From contig JAEYLX010000049.1 of assembly GCA_023407575.1 (NCBI GenBank), forward strand, positions 434,001 through 498,000: a stretch of DNA of 64,000 bases, written 5' to 3'. The position numbers and the translations under genes are program-made. Under the pieces are notes generated by a model. It did no database searches, had not been told where the DNA came from, and saw only the letters and a program-made list of their open reading frames with translations. Origin of the DNA: Bacillota bacterium. GTDB taxonomy: Bacteria > Bacillota > Clostridia > Lachnospirales > Lachnospiraceae. Shown here one piece after another: positions 19,063 to 28,055 of this stretch (position 1 is the first letter of the stretch; every line of letters starts with the position of its first letter).

Positions 19063-19848
19063 TTACAATAAACGTTCTACAGCCCTATGTAACCCTGTAA
19101 TCCAAGGTCTTGACTCCACCATTTTAATACCTGATTTTTTGCAAGTATCTACTTGCCAATCTCCGTAGGCAATACTAATATCTGCTCTATATTCTTGCAG
19201 GTCTCCACCTTCTCTAGCTAAATAATTCTGCACTATATGATTTTTATCTGGCTCTCTTACGAAGATAGTTTTAATTTCTGGATTATCAAATGATGTTGTA
19301 AGTTCAGGATGAATAAAATCGCCCTCAATGATGATAGGTAATTTATCTTCAATATGTCTGTTTGCAAGTTCTATTAATACAGGGCACATTTCTTTACTTA
19401 CATCAATTAACCACTTTACATTGCTCTCCACTCCAATATTTTTCCAGTCCACACCTTCATCCCAATAATGAATTGCAGGAAAATTCTCCTTTGTGGTAAC
19501 TGTTTTTATAGCCAAGTGAATATCATCTGCCTCTATAACATTTACACCGTAGAACTTTGCAATTTCGTAAGCCAAGCTAGATTTACCGGTGCCAGATGGT
19601 CCACCTATAAATAATACTGTCCAATTTCTATCCTTATTCAAATAAGCCTCCCCCAATCCCCATAGAATAAATTCAAGTTTTGAACAATTTTTAATTTTTC
19701 CATTAAATAAAGTAAATTTTGAATCAATCATCTCAGCTAAATACTGAATTTCTATTATAAAATCAACATCTTCATTGCATCTTATAAACTTTAAGAAACT
19801 CCCATCATGGAATATATCAAATGTTTCTGCTTGAACTTTTAATAGCAT
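19063..19848 (-). CDS. Chimeric P-loop kinase with an immunity-like N-terminus
   Basis: A 261-residue protein with two parts. Residues 1-64 match, almost residue for residue, the start of the broken gene at 22079-22506 (CNEDVDFIIEIQYLAE and KNCSKLEFILWG). From about residue 75 it is a P-loop kinase (Walker A IGGPSGTGKSS, then IEADDIH and IIIEGDFIHP), like 2-phosphoglycerate kinase-type enzymes. The upstream leader and ribosome binding site are also shared with the 22.5-kb copy. I read it as a fusion made by recombination; whether the protein works is unknown. Confidence 0.72.
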   Translation of the reverse strand: MLLKVQAETFDIFHDGSFLKFIRCNEDVDFIIEIQYLAEMIDSKFTLFNGKIKNCSKLEFILWGLGEAYLNKDRNWTVLFIGGPSGTGKSSLAYEIAKFYGVNVIEADDIHLAIKTVTTKENFPAIHYWDEGVDWKNIGVESNVKWLIDVSKEMCPVLIELANRHIEDKLPIIIEGDFIHPELTTSFDNPEIKTIFVREPDKNHIVQNYLAREGGDLQEYRADISIAYGDWQVDTCKKSGIKMVESRPWITGLHRAVERLL

Positions 19849-19872
19849 TTATAATACTCCTTATAGAAAAAC

Positions 19873-19906
19873 TTAATTCTTTAGAACCGTATTCATGTCG
19901 TCTTTA
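19873..19906 (-). pseudogene. Tail fragment of a HEAT-like gene
   Basis: Eleven codons encode KDDMNTVLKN and a stop, matching KDDINMFLKN at the end of the gene at 22532-22855. Homology ends abruptly beyond 19906. This marks one edge of a segment shared with the 22.3-22.56 kb region. Confidence 0.7.
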
Positions 19907-20025
19907 GTTATGGTAAGTATATTTCAACTTATTTTCCATTATAAACCTACTCCGTACTATTATCAAAACTATTCTTACATAATTCAACAGAGTAAGCTTT
20001 CATTTGCATAAAGCTTTTAAACATA

Positions 20026-20061
20026 AATAGACCTTCTATGAACTATTATAGAAGGTCTATT
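20026..20061 (-). terminator. Terminator after the nucleotidyltransferase gene
   Basis: A 14-bp perfect stem (20026-20039 with 20048-20061) with an 8-nt loop. The minus strand continues with ATTTATGTTT, a weak U-rich tail. Confidence 0.6.
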
Positions 20062-20135
20062 ATTAATATGCTGTCTTTTTCATATATTTATTTTTAACAT
20101 CTTACAACCTCGTCAGCAATACTAATCTTTCGCAC

Positions 20136-21218
20136 TTATTTTGATCTCATAAATTGGCTATATAATTGTTCAAAGGTATCGTATTGTTCGACTTTCCTCC
20201 CTACCTGATTATATTCTTCGAGATATTCATCCATAGCCTCCAGAAATCTATCTTTGAATAATATAAGATTATCAACGTCAAAATATTGTATTAAATCAAC
20301 CTTCTTTGTTCCTCTTGTTTCTGCCATTTCATCAAGATAGTTTTGCGCACCCATTGCTACATGATAAGCATAAGACTTGTCCCCTACATCTATACTTTTA
20401 AAAACCTTATTCCGGTAGTTACACCATAATTCTTCATAAGTTCCCCTAAGATTATCATAAGTAGGTACAGGTAGTTCAACAAGGTTTTTTTGCATAGTTT
20501 CATATAACCCCACCATACTTTTTAGCATGTCATAGGAAGTATTCCGGATTTCATCGATTGTTTTCGAATTAATCACATTCATATATTTTATAATAAAATT
20601 ATCAGGTAGATATTGATATTTGCTTATTTCCTCCAGATATCTCTTAACGCCACGTCTAAAATAGGTATTATTCAAATGGACAAGTGCGTTTATCAGATTA
20701 TATAATACTCCATAAGAAGCATACCTTACCGTACCCAAATCATCCGTCAGTAGTGTATTAGTATATTCTTGTTTTGCTCTATCAATATGCTTTTTTGCTC
20801 TTGTTATATTGTCTCTTCCAATGGGTTTTGCCAAGGAATTGAGTGCTCTCTGTCTATACGTATTAAATCTCTCCCTATATTCGGGTTTGGCACAATATAA
20901 TATCTGTAAATCAACAAGGCAGGAAATACCCGGGTTCTCTAGGTTAGCCTTTGCTTCAATGTTATCCCATGGAGTACAGTATATATCGTATCCGACATCC
21001 TCCAGTATAAAACAGGTAGAGAATTCCCATCCACGATCCGTGTTATTAATTATTATAAGGTCAAGATCGCTTTTTTCATAATAATCATCCGTACTAAAAG
21101 AACCAGTTAGTCCAATGATTGCTATGTCCTCTGGAAAATCTCTCTTAGCGCGTTCAATTATCATATTGATTAGTTTTTCATTTTTATCCTTTAGCTTTTG
21201 CTTAATCAAATCCTCCAT
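20136..21218 (-). CDS. Nucleotidyltransferase-domain protein
   Basis: A 360-residue protein with a Pol beta-type nucleotidyltransferase domain at the N-terminus: GLTGSFSTDDYYEKSDLDLI carries the GS motif and the DxD metal-binding pair. The remaining 250 residues are helical, like the accessory domain of aminoglycoside-type adenylyltransferases. The substrate is unknown; antibiotic modification is one possibility but is not supported by a specific motif. The start is the ATG at 21218 after GAGAGGA; an in-frame TTG at 21233 is upstream of that site and is less likely. Confidence 0.78.
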   Translation of the reverse strand: MEDLIKQKLKDKNEKLINMIIERAKRDFPEDIAIIGLTGSFSTDDYYEKSDLDLIIINNTDRGWEFSTCFILEDVGYDIYCTPWDNIEAKANLENPGISCLVDLQILYCAKPEYRERFNTYRQRALNSLAKPIGRDNITRAKKHIDRAKQEYTNTLLTDDLGTVRYASYGVLYNLINALVHLNNTYFRRGVKRYLEEISKYQYLPDNFIIKYMNVINSKTIDEIRNTSYDMLKSMVGLYETMQKNLVELPVPTYDNLRGTYEELWCNYRNKVFKSIDVGDKSYAYHVAMGAQNYLDEMAETRGTKKVDLIQYFDVDNLILFKDRFLEAMDEYLEEYNQVGRKVEQYDTFEQLYSQFMRSK

Positions 21219-21348
21219 AATATTTCCTCTCAATCACTATCGTAGTAATTCAACATAACAAAATAATTGCTTTGTTTATTATCATTATATAAGCATAGTA
21301 ATTTTAAAGATATTCCAACTTTAATTATAATTAGTTTATACCATGGAA

Positions 21349-21382
21349 AAGGGAGGTACTTGTATTAACCAAGTCCTCCCTT
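21349..21382 (-). terminator. Hairpin after the small HTH gene
   Basis: AAGGGAGGTACTTG pairs with CAAGTCCTCCCTT apart from one bulged base. It lies just past the stop at 21386. Confidence 0.55.
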
Positions 21383-21385
21383 AAG

Positions 21386-21646
21386 TTAAGCTTTATAAAC
21401 AATTTTACGTACTGTTTCATATGCCAGTCCAAATTCCTGTGCTATTTGATTGATGGTATCGCCTATTTGATATTGCTGTTTTATTTGATTATTTCTTTTC
21501 ACAAAATAACGTTTTGAGCCATTCTTCTCTCCCCACTTCAAGCGTTCCTCGCCTGCGGGTATATACAAGACCTCTCCACTTATGTGTTTCTGAATTTCGA
21601 TTAAAAGATATTCCGGTAATACTTCTGCTGCATTTTTATATTTCAT
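21386..21646 (-). CDS. Small HTH protein, CD3324/Mor-like
   Basis: An 86-residue protein. The C-terminal half is a helix-turn-helix (IGDTINQIAQEFGLAYETVRKIVYK), and the N-terminal PEYLLIEIQKHISGEVLYIP is typical of the CD3324 family, which resembles the Mor transcription activator. The start is ATG 21646 with AAGGAG 8 bases away; a GTG at 21655 is in frame. It is the last gene before the transposon. Between 21656 and 21879 I see no gene. Confidence 0.78.
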   Translation of the reverse strand: MKYKNAAEVLPEYLLIEIQKHISGEVLYIPAGEERLKWGEKNGSKRYFVKRNNQIKQQYQIGDTINQIAQEFGLAYETVRKIVYKA

Positions 21647-21879
21647 AATATCCACTCCTTATTTATCATATATAAATAAAGTTCAGAGTTCAGCAGATAG
21701 TTTACTATATACCCATACAGAATAGTAACTATCGCTTACTCTGCATGGGATAATACTTGATTCAGACTATTATGCAAGATAATTCTTAATTTCAAGCCTT
21801 ATTCACCTCCGTAAAAGGATTTTCCTTATATAAATTTTTATTATTTAAATCATAAAACGTCAGTCTCAATTTTAACATT

Positions 21880-21884
21880 ATAAT
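21880..21884. repeat. Left 5-bp target-site duplication (ATAAT)
   Basis: ATAAT immediately precedes the left terminal TGT and recurs exactly after the right terminal ACA at 33236-33240. Five bases is the duplication length made by Tn7-family transposases. Confidence 0.85.
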
Positions 21885-22034
21885 TGTTCCTGTATAAAAA
21901 AGTTGGTACATAAAAACTGCCTAAAACCACCTATTTCATTCATTGAAGTATTATATCATAAACAAAAAAGATGGTACATAAATTATTTCAAAAATTCTTT
22001 ATTTCTAATATATTAAACAATAAAGTTGGTACAT
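21885..22034 (+). repeat. Left end of the Tn7-like element with three spaced transposase-site motifs
   Basis: Terminal TGTTCCTGTATAAAAAA is followed by GTTGGTACAT at 21902-21911, GATGGTACAT at 21970-21979 and GTTGGTACAT at 22025-22034, each preceded by an A-rich stretch. Spacings are 68 and 55 bp. In Tn7 the left end likewise has three separated TnsB sites. Binding is inferred from position and repetition. Confidence 0.85.
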
Positions 22035-22078
22035 GAAATTTATAAATGCATAAACATTCAACCCAATCATAATAAAGC

Positions 22079-22506
22079 TTAATGAAAGCTGTTCCAATAG
22101 CTTTGACATATATTATTTAGCTCATCATAAATAATCTCATGGCCACTTTCATCAAATATCATTATATCATCAGCTATCAGAATTAAATCCCCTCCACAAT
22201 TACCATCATATGTATTGCATCCGATAGCTATTTTGTTATCAATTACTTTTGCAGATATTATCTCTAAATCCAACATCCCTAATGTTTTTAAATCATCAAT
22301 AGCCTCATGTTCTTTTCCCCATAGAATAAATTCAAGTATAGAACAGTTTTTAAGCTTTCCACTAAATGAAGTAAATTTTGAATTTACTGTCTCGGCCAAA
22401 TACTGAATATCTATTATAAAATCAACATCTTCATTGCATTTTAGAAACTTTGTAAACTCCCAACATGGAATTTATCAAATATATCTGCTTGAACTTCTAA
22501 TAGCAT
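22079..22506 (-). pseudogene. Frameshifted immunity-like gene
   Basis: The reading frame starts at ATG 22506 behind AAGGAG and shifts near 22453-22456, where one base is missing relative to the intact copy at 19848. Restoring the base gives about 142 residues: an N-terminal 64 residues shared with the chimeric kinase, then an unrelated C-terminal half (IAIGCNTYDGNCGGDLILIA). It is small, acidic and found among other small genes of the immunity-protein type. I do not recognise a named family. Confidence 0.7.
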
Positions 22507-22531
22507 TTTATAATACTCCTTATTGAAAAGC

Positions 22532-22855
22532 TTAATTCTTTAGAAACATATTGATATCGTCTTTAGCATCATGTGCATGACCTCTTATGAAATCATCATT
22601 ATCCATCAATGCATTATTTATGATAGGCATAACTTTTTCAATATGTAATTGTCCATGTATTCTTGCTAAATGTCAAAAACACAAAATGGCTATTCCCCTT
22701 ACTTTACTATCACTATGACTACTGTATTCAATACAAAGATTTTCAACGAACATCCAATCCTCATCACAAAATGCTAATGATAATAATGCATCAGCAATAC
22801 TATCCGTTTCATCCGGTTTAATTTGTTCTAAAGCCCACTCCCTGTTTTCATCCAT
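22532..22855 (-). pseudogene. HEAT-repeat-like gene with a premature TGA
   Basis: A 107-codon frame interrupted once by TGA at 22673-22675, where glycine would be expected (CF-stop-HLARIHGQL). The paired helices (VENLCIEYSSHSDSKVRGIA and MPIINNALMDNDDFIRGHA) resemble HEAT-type repeats in small immunity-like proteins. It ends 26 bases before the next gene on the minus strand. A tail fragment of a second copy lies at 19873-19906, outside the transposon. Confidence 0.72.
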
Positions 22856-22884
22856 TAAATTGGCTACTCCTATATAACATAATA

Positions 22885-23667
22885 TTAGTTATGGTTTAAA
22901 GACTGATATATTTTTCCAGCTGTCGCCAAACATTTTTTAATCTCAAATTTTTCATCGAATGATTTAGAGAGCACTTTGGATATAATCTCGGCTATCTCGT
23001 TTATAGTACTATTTTGATTAATTTGACTTGCAATCTTTTTGGATTCAATATCATACTCATTCTCTGGGGCATGTGGTAATAAACCCATAGGATTAAATTC
23101 ATCTATATATTTCTTAACAATATTAAACATATCCACCTCAACGTTTGTTAGATTTTTTACCATTATTTCCATTGTTTCGCTATTAAATGCTAATTCAACA
23201 TGATTATCCCAATTCAAAAATTCATCGCATGAAATTATTAATATATTATCATGCCATATTCCAAATTCAATATTATCCATATCCAAAGGACTTTTTATTG
23301 GTTCTTTGTCATTCAAAGAGGACTTTATTATTTCAATACTATAATCGTCTGATAACAAAAAATCACCTGAAGGCATTACTGATAAATTCTTATATTGGGG
23401 TTGGGATTCATATTCTAATAATTCTGTACTATCACAATCAATTTGATATAAATAATCAGAGGTAAGAATTAATGTGATATTATATTTCTTAGAAATTGCA
23501 ACTTTTCTTGGTAATCCTCTAAATTCGCCACACCACTCAGTATAATCATCATTAATGAACCTTACCCATGTCCAATTTGGTGAATTCCAAGGACTCGAAA
23601 TATCATATATCTTTTCTATGTATTCTCCTGCGTATGGTTGAGAAATAATTTCTGTATTAATTATCAT
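22885..23667 (-). CDS. Unknown protein with C-terminal DUF1871-like domain
   Basis: A 260-residue protein. The last 75 residues fit the DUF1871 (YugE-like) pattern: NPMGLLPHAPENEYDIE, then IINEIAEIIS-like helices and a closing AGKIYQSL. The first 185 residues are rich in beta strands and aromatic residues and resemble no family I can name. It has AGGAGA before the ATG, and its context among small immunity-like genes suggests an immunity or stress role, which is inference. Confidence 0.65.
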   Translation of the reverse strand: MIINTEIISQPYAGEYIEKIYDISSPWNSPNWTWVRFINDDYTEWCGEFRGLPRKVAISKKYNITLILTSDYLYQIDCDSTELLEYESQPQYKNLSVMPSGDFLLSDDYSIEIIKSSLNDKEPIKSPLDMDNIEFGIWHDNILIISCDEFLNWDNHVELAFNSETMEIMVKNLTNVEVDMFNIVKKYIDEFNPMGLLPHAPENEYDIESKKIASQINQNSTINEIAEIISKVLSKSFDEKFEIKKCLATAGKIYQSLNHN

Positions 23668-23707
23668 TAGACTCTCCTGTGATTATTGACCTTACTGAAT
23701 AAAATAA

Positions 23708-23962
23708 TTATTCGTATATCTTTGAAGCAAATAATATATTCGCCATCAACTGCCAAACATTCATAGTTGAAATATCAATAGATAAGTTGTTTTCCCATCC
23801 TTCCATGTCTTCAACCCATGACTGCATAGCCTCTAAATAATTATCAAGGTTAGGATTTTCCCATGTTTCTGGATTATTCTTCAAGTCTTTTATTAATTGA
23901 CCGACAAATTTAATAAATTCGTCTTTACTATTTACCTTCGTAAGGTTTTCGTTCAAATTCAA
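23708..23962 (-). CDS. Small DUF7660-like protein
   Basis: An 84-residue acidic protein. The segment WENPNLDNYLEAMQSWVEDM and the ending ILFASKIYE match the DUF7660 pattern. Members are often found beside toxin or immunity genes. The start is TTG 23962 with GAGGTAA before it. No catalytic motif is visible. It precedes the DUF1871-like gene with 40 bp between them, so the two may be cotranscribed. Confidence 0.66.
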   Translation of the reverse strand: MNLNENLTKVNSKDEFIKFVGQLIKDLKNNPETWENPNLDNYLEAMQSWVEDMEGWENNLSIDISTMNVWQLMANILFASKIYE

Positions 23963-24041
23963 TAATATTACCTCACACTCTTTGAATATTATAATTTACT
24001 ATGTAATTTTATCAAATAAACACTATCTATTCTACTAATAC

Positions 24042-24179
24042 TCATTTAAACTCATTTTTGAAATCATCGAAGCAATCTTCACATATCCAATTCGATTGTT
24101 TTTCATCTGTAGTGCAATACCCACTATGAGCATTACAATTTAATTGACTTATTTTTGTGTGCTTAATATGTTGGTACAT
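24042..24179 (-). CDS. Possible 45-residue zinc-binding peptide
   Basis: A short frame with spaced cysteines and histidine (CNAHSGYC, then WICEDCFDDF), a pattern expected of a small zinc ribbon. No good ribosome binding site is visible, and the start codon overlaps an extra copy of the transposon-end motif GTTGGTACAT at 24170-24179. It may be a real small gene or the tail of a lost larger one. Confidence 0.4.
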   Translation of the reverse strand: MYQHIKHTKISQLNCNAHSGYCTTDEKQSNWICEDCFDDFKNEFK

Positions 24180-24203
24180 ACAAAAACAATTCTGTATAAT
24201 TAT

Positions 24204-25544
24204 TCAATGACTATAATAATTCTCTAAAGCATCCATCATTTCTGCCTTAGCATCAGATTCTCTTTCCATATATATTATTTCCATACTTCTAAATTCACCA
24301 AAATCAACATGAAAATCAATATTAATTATTTCAGGTTCATCATCGCACTGATAATTCTCGTTTATCTTACATTTCACAACTACATTTCCAACTAAATCTA
24401 TATTTATCTCTCCAATATCGATGTTATCTCCTTCATTATCTTCATAATAAAGTTTAAAATCAGCATGTCCGTTAGTTTCAAAATTATATATTGCATATTC
24501 ATCTCTAATTTCAACACTACCATTATCTATACTCCATTCATCCCATACTAATTCACTATCATTGAATTCTTCTAAAGCATACTCAGTTAAATCAATGTCA
24601 TTAACTGTCTCAATTAGATTAGCTTCAACCTTATTGTAATATAAACGTTTACTCATAAACGAATTAATAAATGAATGTATTCCTAAATTTAATGTTGTAT
24701 GAAGTGATTGAATATTCAAATGCTTAGACATATAACAGTAAAAAACATCCAAGGTTAACATTTCAATTTTATATTCCGGATTTTTCTCCAAAAATTCTTT
24801 TTCTAACTCTGGCCTAATACATACACAATTATCTCTCTTATCCTTTATCCACCAATCTTCCTTTGTATCATTAGTCGTAAATATAATATTAACTTTCTTT
24901 TTTTCAGGAATACTCATCAGCTCTTTCCAAACAAATAAATCGCCATATTTGTCCATACCCTCTTTGTCAATGTCTTCATATCCTGGTGGCAACAAATTAT
25001 TATATCGTATTTCACCTTCTCTTAAAATTTCTATTCTTTTCTCAAATGATATTTCTTGTAGGATGTTTCCAATAGAATTCAATGAATCAATGTAACTTTT
25101 TACTTCATCATTTTCAAGAAATTTCATATTTTCTTCTATCTCATTTGCATTCTCACTTAAATAGCTATCAGCTTTATTTTTCATTTCGTCAATTTTTTGA
25201 GTTAGAAATTCTTGTAAATCACCTATATCTTTATAATTATATCTTTTATATCCCTTTATTTTCTTTTCTATATCCCTTTGTGTATTTTCAATTACACTTT
25301 TCAATTCATTTTTAACTTTATCATACTTCTTTTTTTCTTCACCCCTTACCTTCTTATAGTTATTTAAATACTCTTTATATACTTGATAAGTAATATTGGT
25401 TTTACTTTTAATTTTTTCAAATAAACTAAGTAAATCCTTAGCATTTTGAGTAGGATTCCTATATAAATCCATTAATACATTATTGTCAAAGGAAATTATG
25501 TAAGGCATTTCTATAAATTCACAGAACTCTTCATATGTTATCAT
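24204..25544 (-). CDS. PIN-like domain protein (DUF4935/PIN_8 type)
   Basis: A 446-residue protein. A PIN-like nuclease fold is suggested by the early SFDNNVLMDLYRNP (first acidic site), a long charged helical insert, and then YGDLFVWKEL and IIFTTNDTKEDWW, the conserved ending of the DUF4935/PIN_8 group. The C-terminal 150 residues are acidic and unknown. Proteins with this fold can be RNases, and members are common in defence islands. The start is ATG 25544, since GGGGGT lies 5 bases before it; the frame is open 12 codons further. Confidence 0.7.
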   Translation of the reverse strand: MITYEEFCEFIEMPYIISFDNNVLMDLYRNPTQNAKDLLSLFEKIKSKTNITYQVYKEYLNNYKKVRGEEKKKYDKVKNELKSVIENTQRDIEKKIKGYKRYNYKDIGDLQEFLTQKIDEMKNKADSYLSENANEIEENMKFLENDEVKSYIDSLNSIGNILQEISFEKRIEILREGEIRYNNLLPPGYEDIDKEGMDKYGDLFVWKELMSIPEKKKVNIIFTTNDTKEDWWIKDKRDNCVCIRPELEKEFLEKNPEYKIEMLTLDVFYCYMSKHLNIQSLHTTLNLGIHSFINSFMSKRLYYNKVEANLIETVNDIDLTEYALEEFNDSELVWDEWSIDNGSVEIRDEYAIYNFETNGHADFKLYYEDNEGDNIDIGEINIDLVGNVVVKCKINENYQCDDEPEIINIDFHVDFGEFRSMEIIYMERESDAKAEMMDALENYYSH

Positions 25545-25687
25545 TTCGTACCCCCAGTTTCTACTATGTTTGTATATCACCTAATATTTTGCTTATATCT
25601 ATTCCTATTCCTCTAAATCTGAATTATCCACTAAATCATTTTCACTTTTCATTTATGAGCATCACTTCATCCTTAGAATATATCTAT

Positions 25688-26257
25688 CTATTCTTTAATA
25701 ATGTTTTTCATTTTATTAATAATATCATAACTTTTAAGAAATTCTCTTATCACATTTTCCATATGAATTAAATACTTTTCTGCATCTTCATTTTCAATAT
25801 TATCCTCAATATCTTGTTTTGCAGAACAAATTTCTGAAATCAGAAGATAAAAACTATGTAAATCAAGTTCATATATTTTTGAAGCACGGTTTTCCGAATC
25901 CACGTCATTGAAATCTAACAAAAAATATCTTCTATACGATTTTCCTTCCTTAACATCTATTACTAAATTATCTTGAAATCTATAATTTCCAACTTGTGTA
26001 ACAACCCTATAATTAAGCCCAGTCCTTGTTGATAAATCTATATCAGATAGTTTACTATATTCTGTAGGATTTAATATTTCAATTATGTGAAGTTTGGAAA
26101 TAAAATAAGTCATCATACTTTTATTCATTATAGTATTAAAATCATCTACATCCACCCAGTCAAAACCTTCTTTTCTAAAAATATTAGATATATCAACATG
26201 TCCTTTTATTATTTTAGATAGCTCCTCTGCAGTCATAAAGTTAATTTTATTGTTCAT
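25688..26257 (-). CDS. Unknown protein overlapping the DUF4365 gene
   Basis: A 189-residue protein I do not recognise. It is mixed alpha/beta with an acidic C-terminal half (DIEDNIENEDAEKYLIHMEN). The start overlaps the end of the DUF4365 gene by 11 bp, and its ribosome binding site (GGAGG) lies inside that gene, so the two are translationally coupled and probably act together. That makes them a candidate two-gene system. Confidence 0.68.
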   Translation of the reverse strand: MNNKINFMTAEELSKIIKGHVDISNIFRKEGFDWVDVDDFNTIMNKSMMTYFISKLHIIEILNPTEYSKLSDIDLSTRTGLNYRVVTQVGNYRFQDNLVIDVKEGKSYRRYFLLDFNDVDSENRASKIYELDLHSFYLLISEICSAKQDIEDNIENEDAEKYLIHMENVIREFLKSYDIINKMKNIIKE

Positions 26258-27074
26258 GATTTACCTCCAAACTTAATAAAAATACTTCATCAATCTGACA
26301 TGTCCCACATAAGTATTGCAAATCAATATCAAAAATTCTTTTAATACCTTCTGCTAATCTTGCTGTCATTATTCCATTTTCTAATGCAGAAAATAACTCA
26401 TCCAAATCATATAAAGTCAATGATGATAAAACCCCTATTTGTTTATTATTTATAAGATAGTTAAATATAATTTTCAAATTATATTTTGTCATCATTGAAT
26501 TTACACTAATATTTATATCTGAATTATTTTGATTAATATTTTTTAATATACTATATTTATCGCTATTAAGCATTTTTTCATATTTTGCTTTTACTTCATT
26601 AAAAATATCATTTAATGCCCGTTCATTCAATTGCTTAGAAAACCTATATGTAATTGAATTCTGATTATAAAAATCAATACAACTCTTATCTACAAATTCT
26701 CTTATATTGTAGCACCAATCCCAAAGAAATATATCATTATCTTCAAGATAAATAATAAATAAAGAATTTATACTATTTGTCAAATAATTTAATGTTGAAA
26801 TTTTTATTTGATACGAGTATGTGTTATCAATGTTAAACTTCCTAGCTTCTTGTACATCTTTTAATTGAACATCAATTTTATAATTTGATGCGTATTTCTT
26901 ATCTAGAAGTAATTCAAATCTTAAATCTACCCCATAATCTTTTTTTGTTTCTTGTCTAACCAAAAACAATTTACTTTGGCTAACAATCATACTTATCTCA
27001 ATTATACTTCTATCTTCTTGGTGAACACTTTCCAAAACTATCGGTAATTTATTTCCACTATTATGATTTACCAT
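26247..27074 (-). CDS. DUF4365-domain protein, nuclease-like
   Basis: A 275-residue protein. The N-terminal 150 residues fit DUF4365: RQETKKDYGVDLRFELLL, then KIDVQLKDV, then IKISTLNYL and IFLWDWCYNI. The order D...E...QxK resembles PD-(D/E)XK nuclease folds. The C-terminal part is helical and unknown. DUF4365 genes are common in defence islands, often beside a partner. The start is ATG 27074 (AGGG site); a GTG at 27092 is in frame. Confidence 0.72.
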   Translation of the reverse strand: MVNHNSGNKLPIVLESVHQEDRSIIEISMIVSQSKLFLVRQETKKDYGVDLRFELLLDKKYASNYKIDVQLKDVQEARKFNIDNTYSYQIKISTLNYLTNSINSLFIIYLEDNDIFLWDWCYNIREFVDKSCIDFYNQNSITYRFSKQLNERALNDIFNEVKAKYEKMLNSDKYSILKNINQNNSDINISVNSMMTKYNLKIIFNYLINNKQIGVLSSLTLYDLDELFSALENGIMTARLAEGIKRIFDIDLQYLCGTCQIDEVFLLSLEVNHEQ

Positions 27075-27159
27075 ATATACCCTACCCTCCACAAAATAAG
27101 TTCGATGTTCTTAACTCATCATCTTACTTCTCATTTTAGAAGTTATTTAAAATAAAGGA

Positions 27160-27996
27160 TTAATCACACTTTATTGGCATTTCAAAGTTTATAAATGAAG
27201 CATCAAAAGAGTCTTCATCACAGGTTATAATAACGTCTACATCAAATTTATACTTTTCCATTATTAAGTTATTGAACTCAAATTTCAAATTCAACTCTGT
27301 GACCCCTACATTTATTGGGATATTGACAAAAATAATATTTGCGCATTCACCAGGCGTTATATCGCACTCATAATTAACTATAAAGCCGGGGTCCTTTCCA
27401 TCAATTTTTATATCTAAACACACAAAATTTCTTAAAGCTTTTTCTCCTATATTTCTTATTACAAAACCATATGTTTTATATGTTTTCATTAATTTATCTA
27501 AAGGTAAGTTTAATGCATCGTCCCCAATATTTATTAGATTCTTTTGATAAACTATGGATTCGTCTTCAAATCCTTCATCTAACTTTTCTTTTGTAATTCC
27601 ATAAAAATTATATGGTATTCTTTCTATAATTGGCGTGTATATTGCAAGTTCTATTCTTTCTAATGTTTTAATTGCTTCTACCGTTTTTTTACTTAACTCT
27701 TTAAGGTCCGCCTGAATTTCTTTTGCTTCATTGGATGATTTATCGGATAATTCCTTATATCTTTTATTTTGCCATATGGCTATAATCCCTAGGATAACAG
27801 TTCCTATTGCCCCTAAATATGAAGCCATAAAACCGAACCAACTTTCCTTACTCAATTCTATAGTTAAATCAAACGGGAAATGTTTTTCATCCATAATTAT
27901 CTTTTCAATAAAGAATGGCACAGAAATAAGAATAATAATTATACTTAAAACTGCTAATATCTTAATAAGAGTATATAGTTTTTTTGTTTTTTTCAT
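27160..27996 (-). CDS. Membrane-anchored protein of unknown function
   Basis: A 278-residue protein with two N-terminal membrane helices, around residues 8-30 (LIKILAVLSIIIILISVPFF) and 54-74 (GFMASYLGAIGTVILGIIAI), then a coiled segment near 80-115 and a beta-rich cytoplasmic domain. The ESWFGFMASYLGAIGTVILG hairpin is a recurrent type in phage-defence and prophage membrane proteins. There is no catalytic motif. It is a single gene within the transposon with AGGAAA before the ATG. Confidence 0.65.
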   Translation of the reverse strand: MKKTKKLYTLIKILAVLSIIIILISVPFFIEKIIMDEKHFPFDLTIELSKESWFGFMASYLGAIGTVILGIIAIWQNKRYKELSDKSSNEAKEIQADLKELSKKTVEAIKTLERIELAIYTPIIERIPYNFYGITKEKLDEGFEDESIVYQKNLINIGDDALNLPLDKLMKTYKTYGFVIRNIGEKALRNFVCLDIKIDGKDPGFIVNYECDITPGECANIIFVNIPINVGVTELNLKFEFNNLIMEKYKFDVDVIITCDEDSFDASFINFEMPIKCD

Positions 27997-28055
27997 CGAT
28001 TTTTCCTATTCAAGATTTATTAAGACATCTTTAAATCATCTGATGATAATATGAT

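Noticed and set aside
22673..22675. TGA recoded as selenocysteine in the HEAT-like gene
   Set aside because: The expected residue is glycine, one base from GGA, no selenocysteine element is visible, and the neighbouring gene is also broken.
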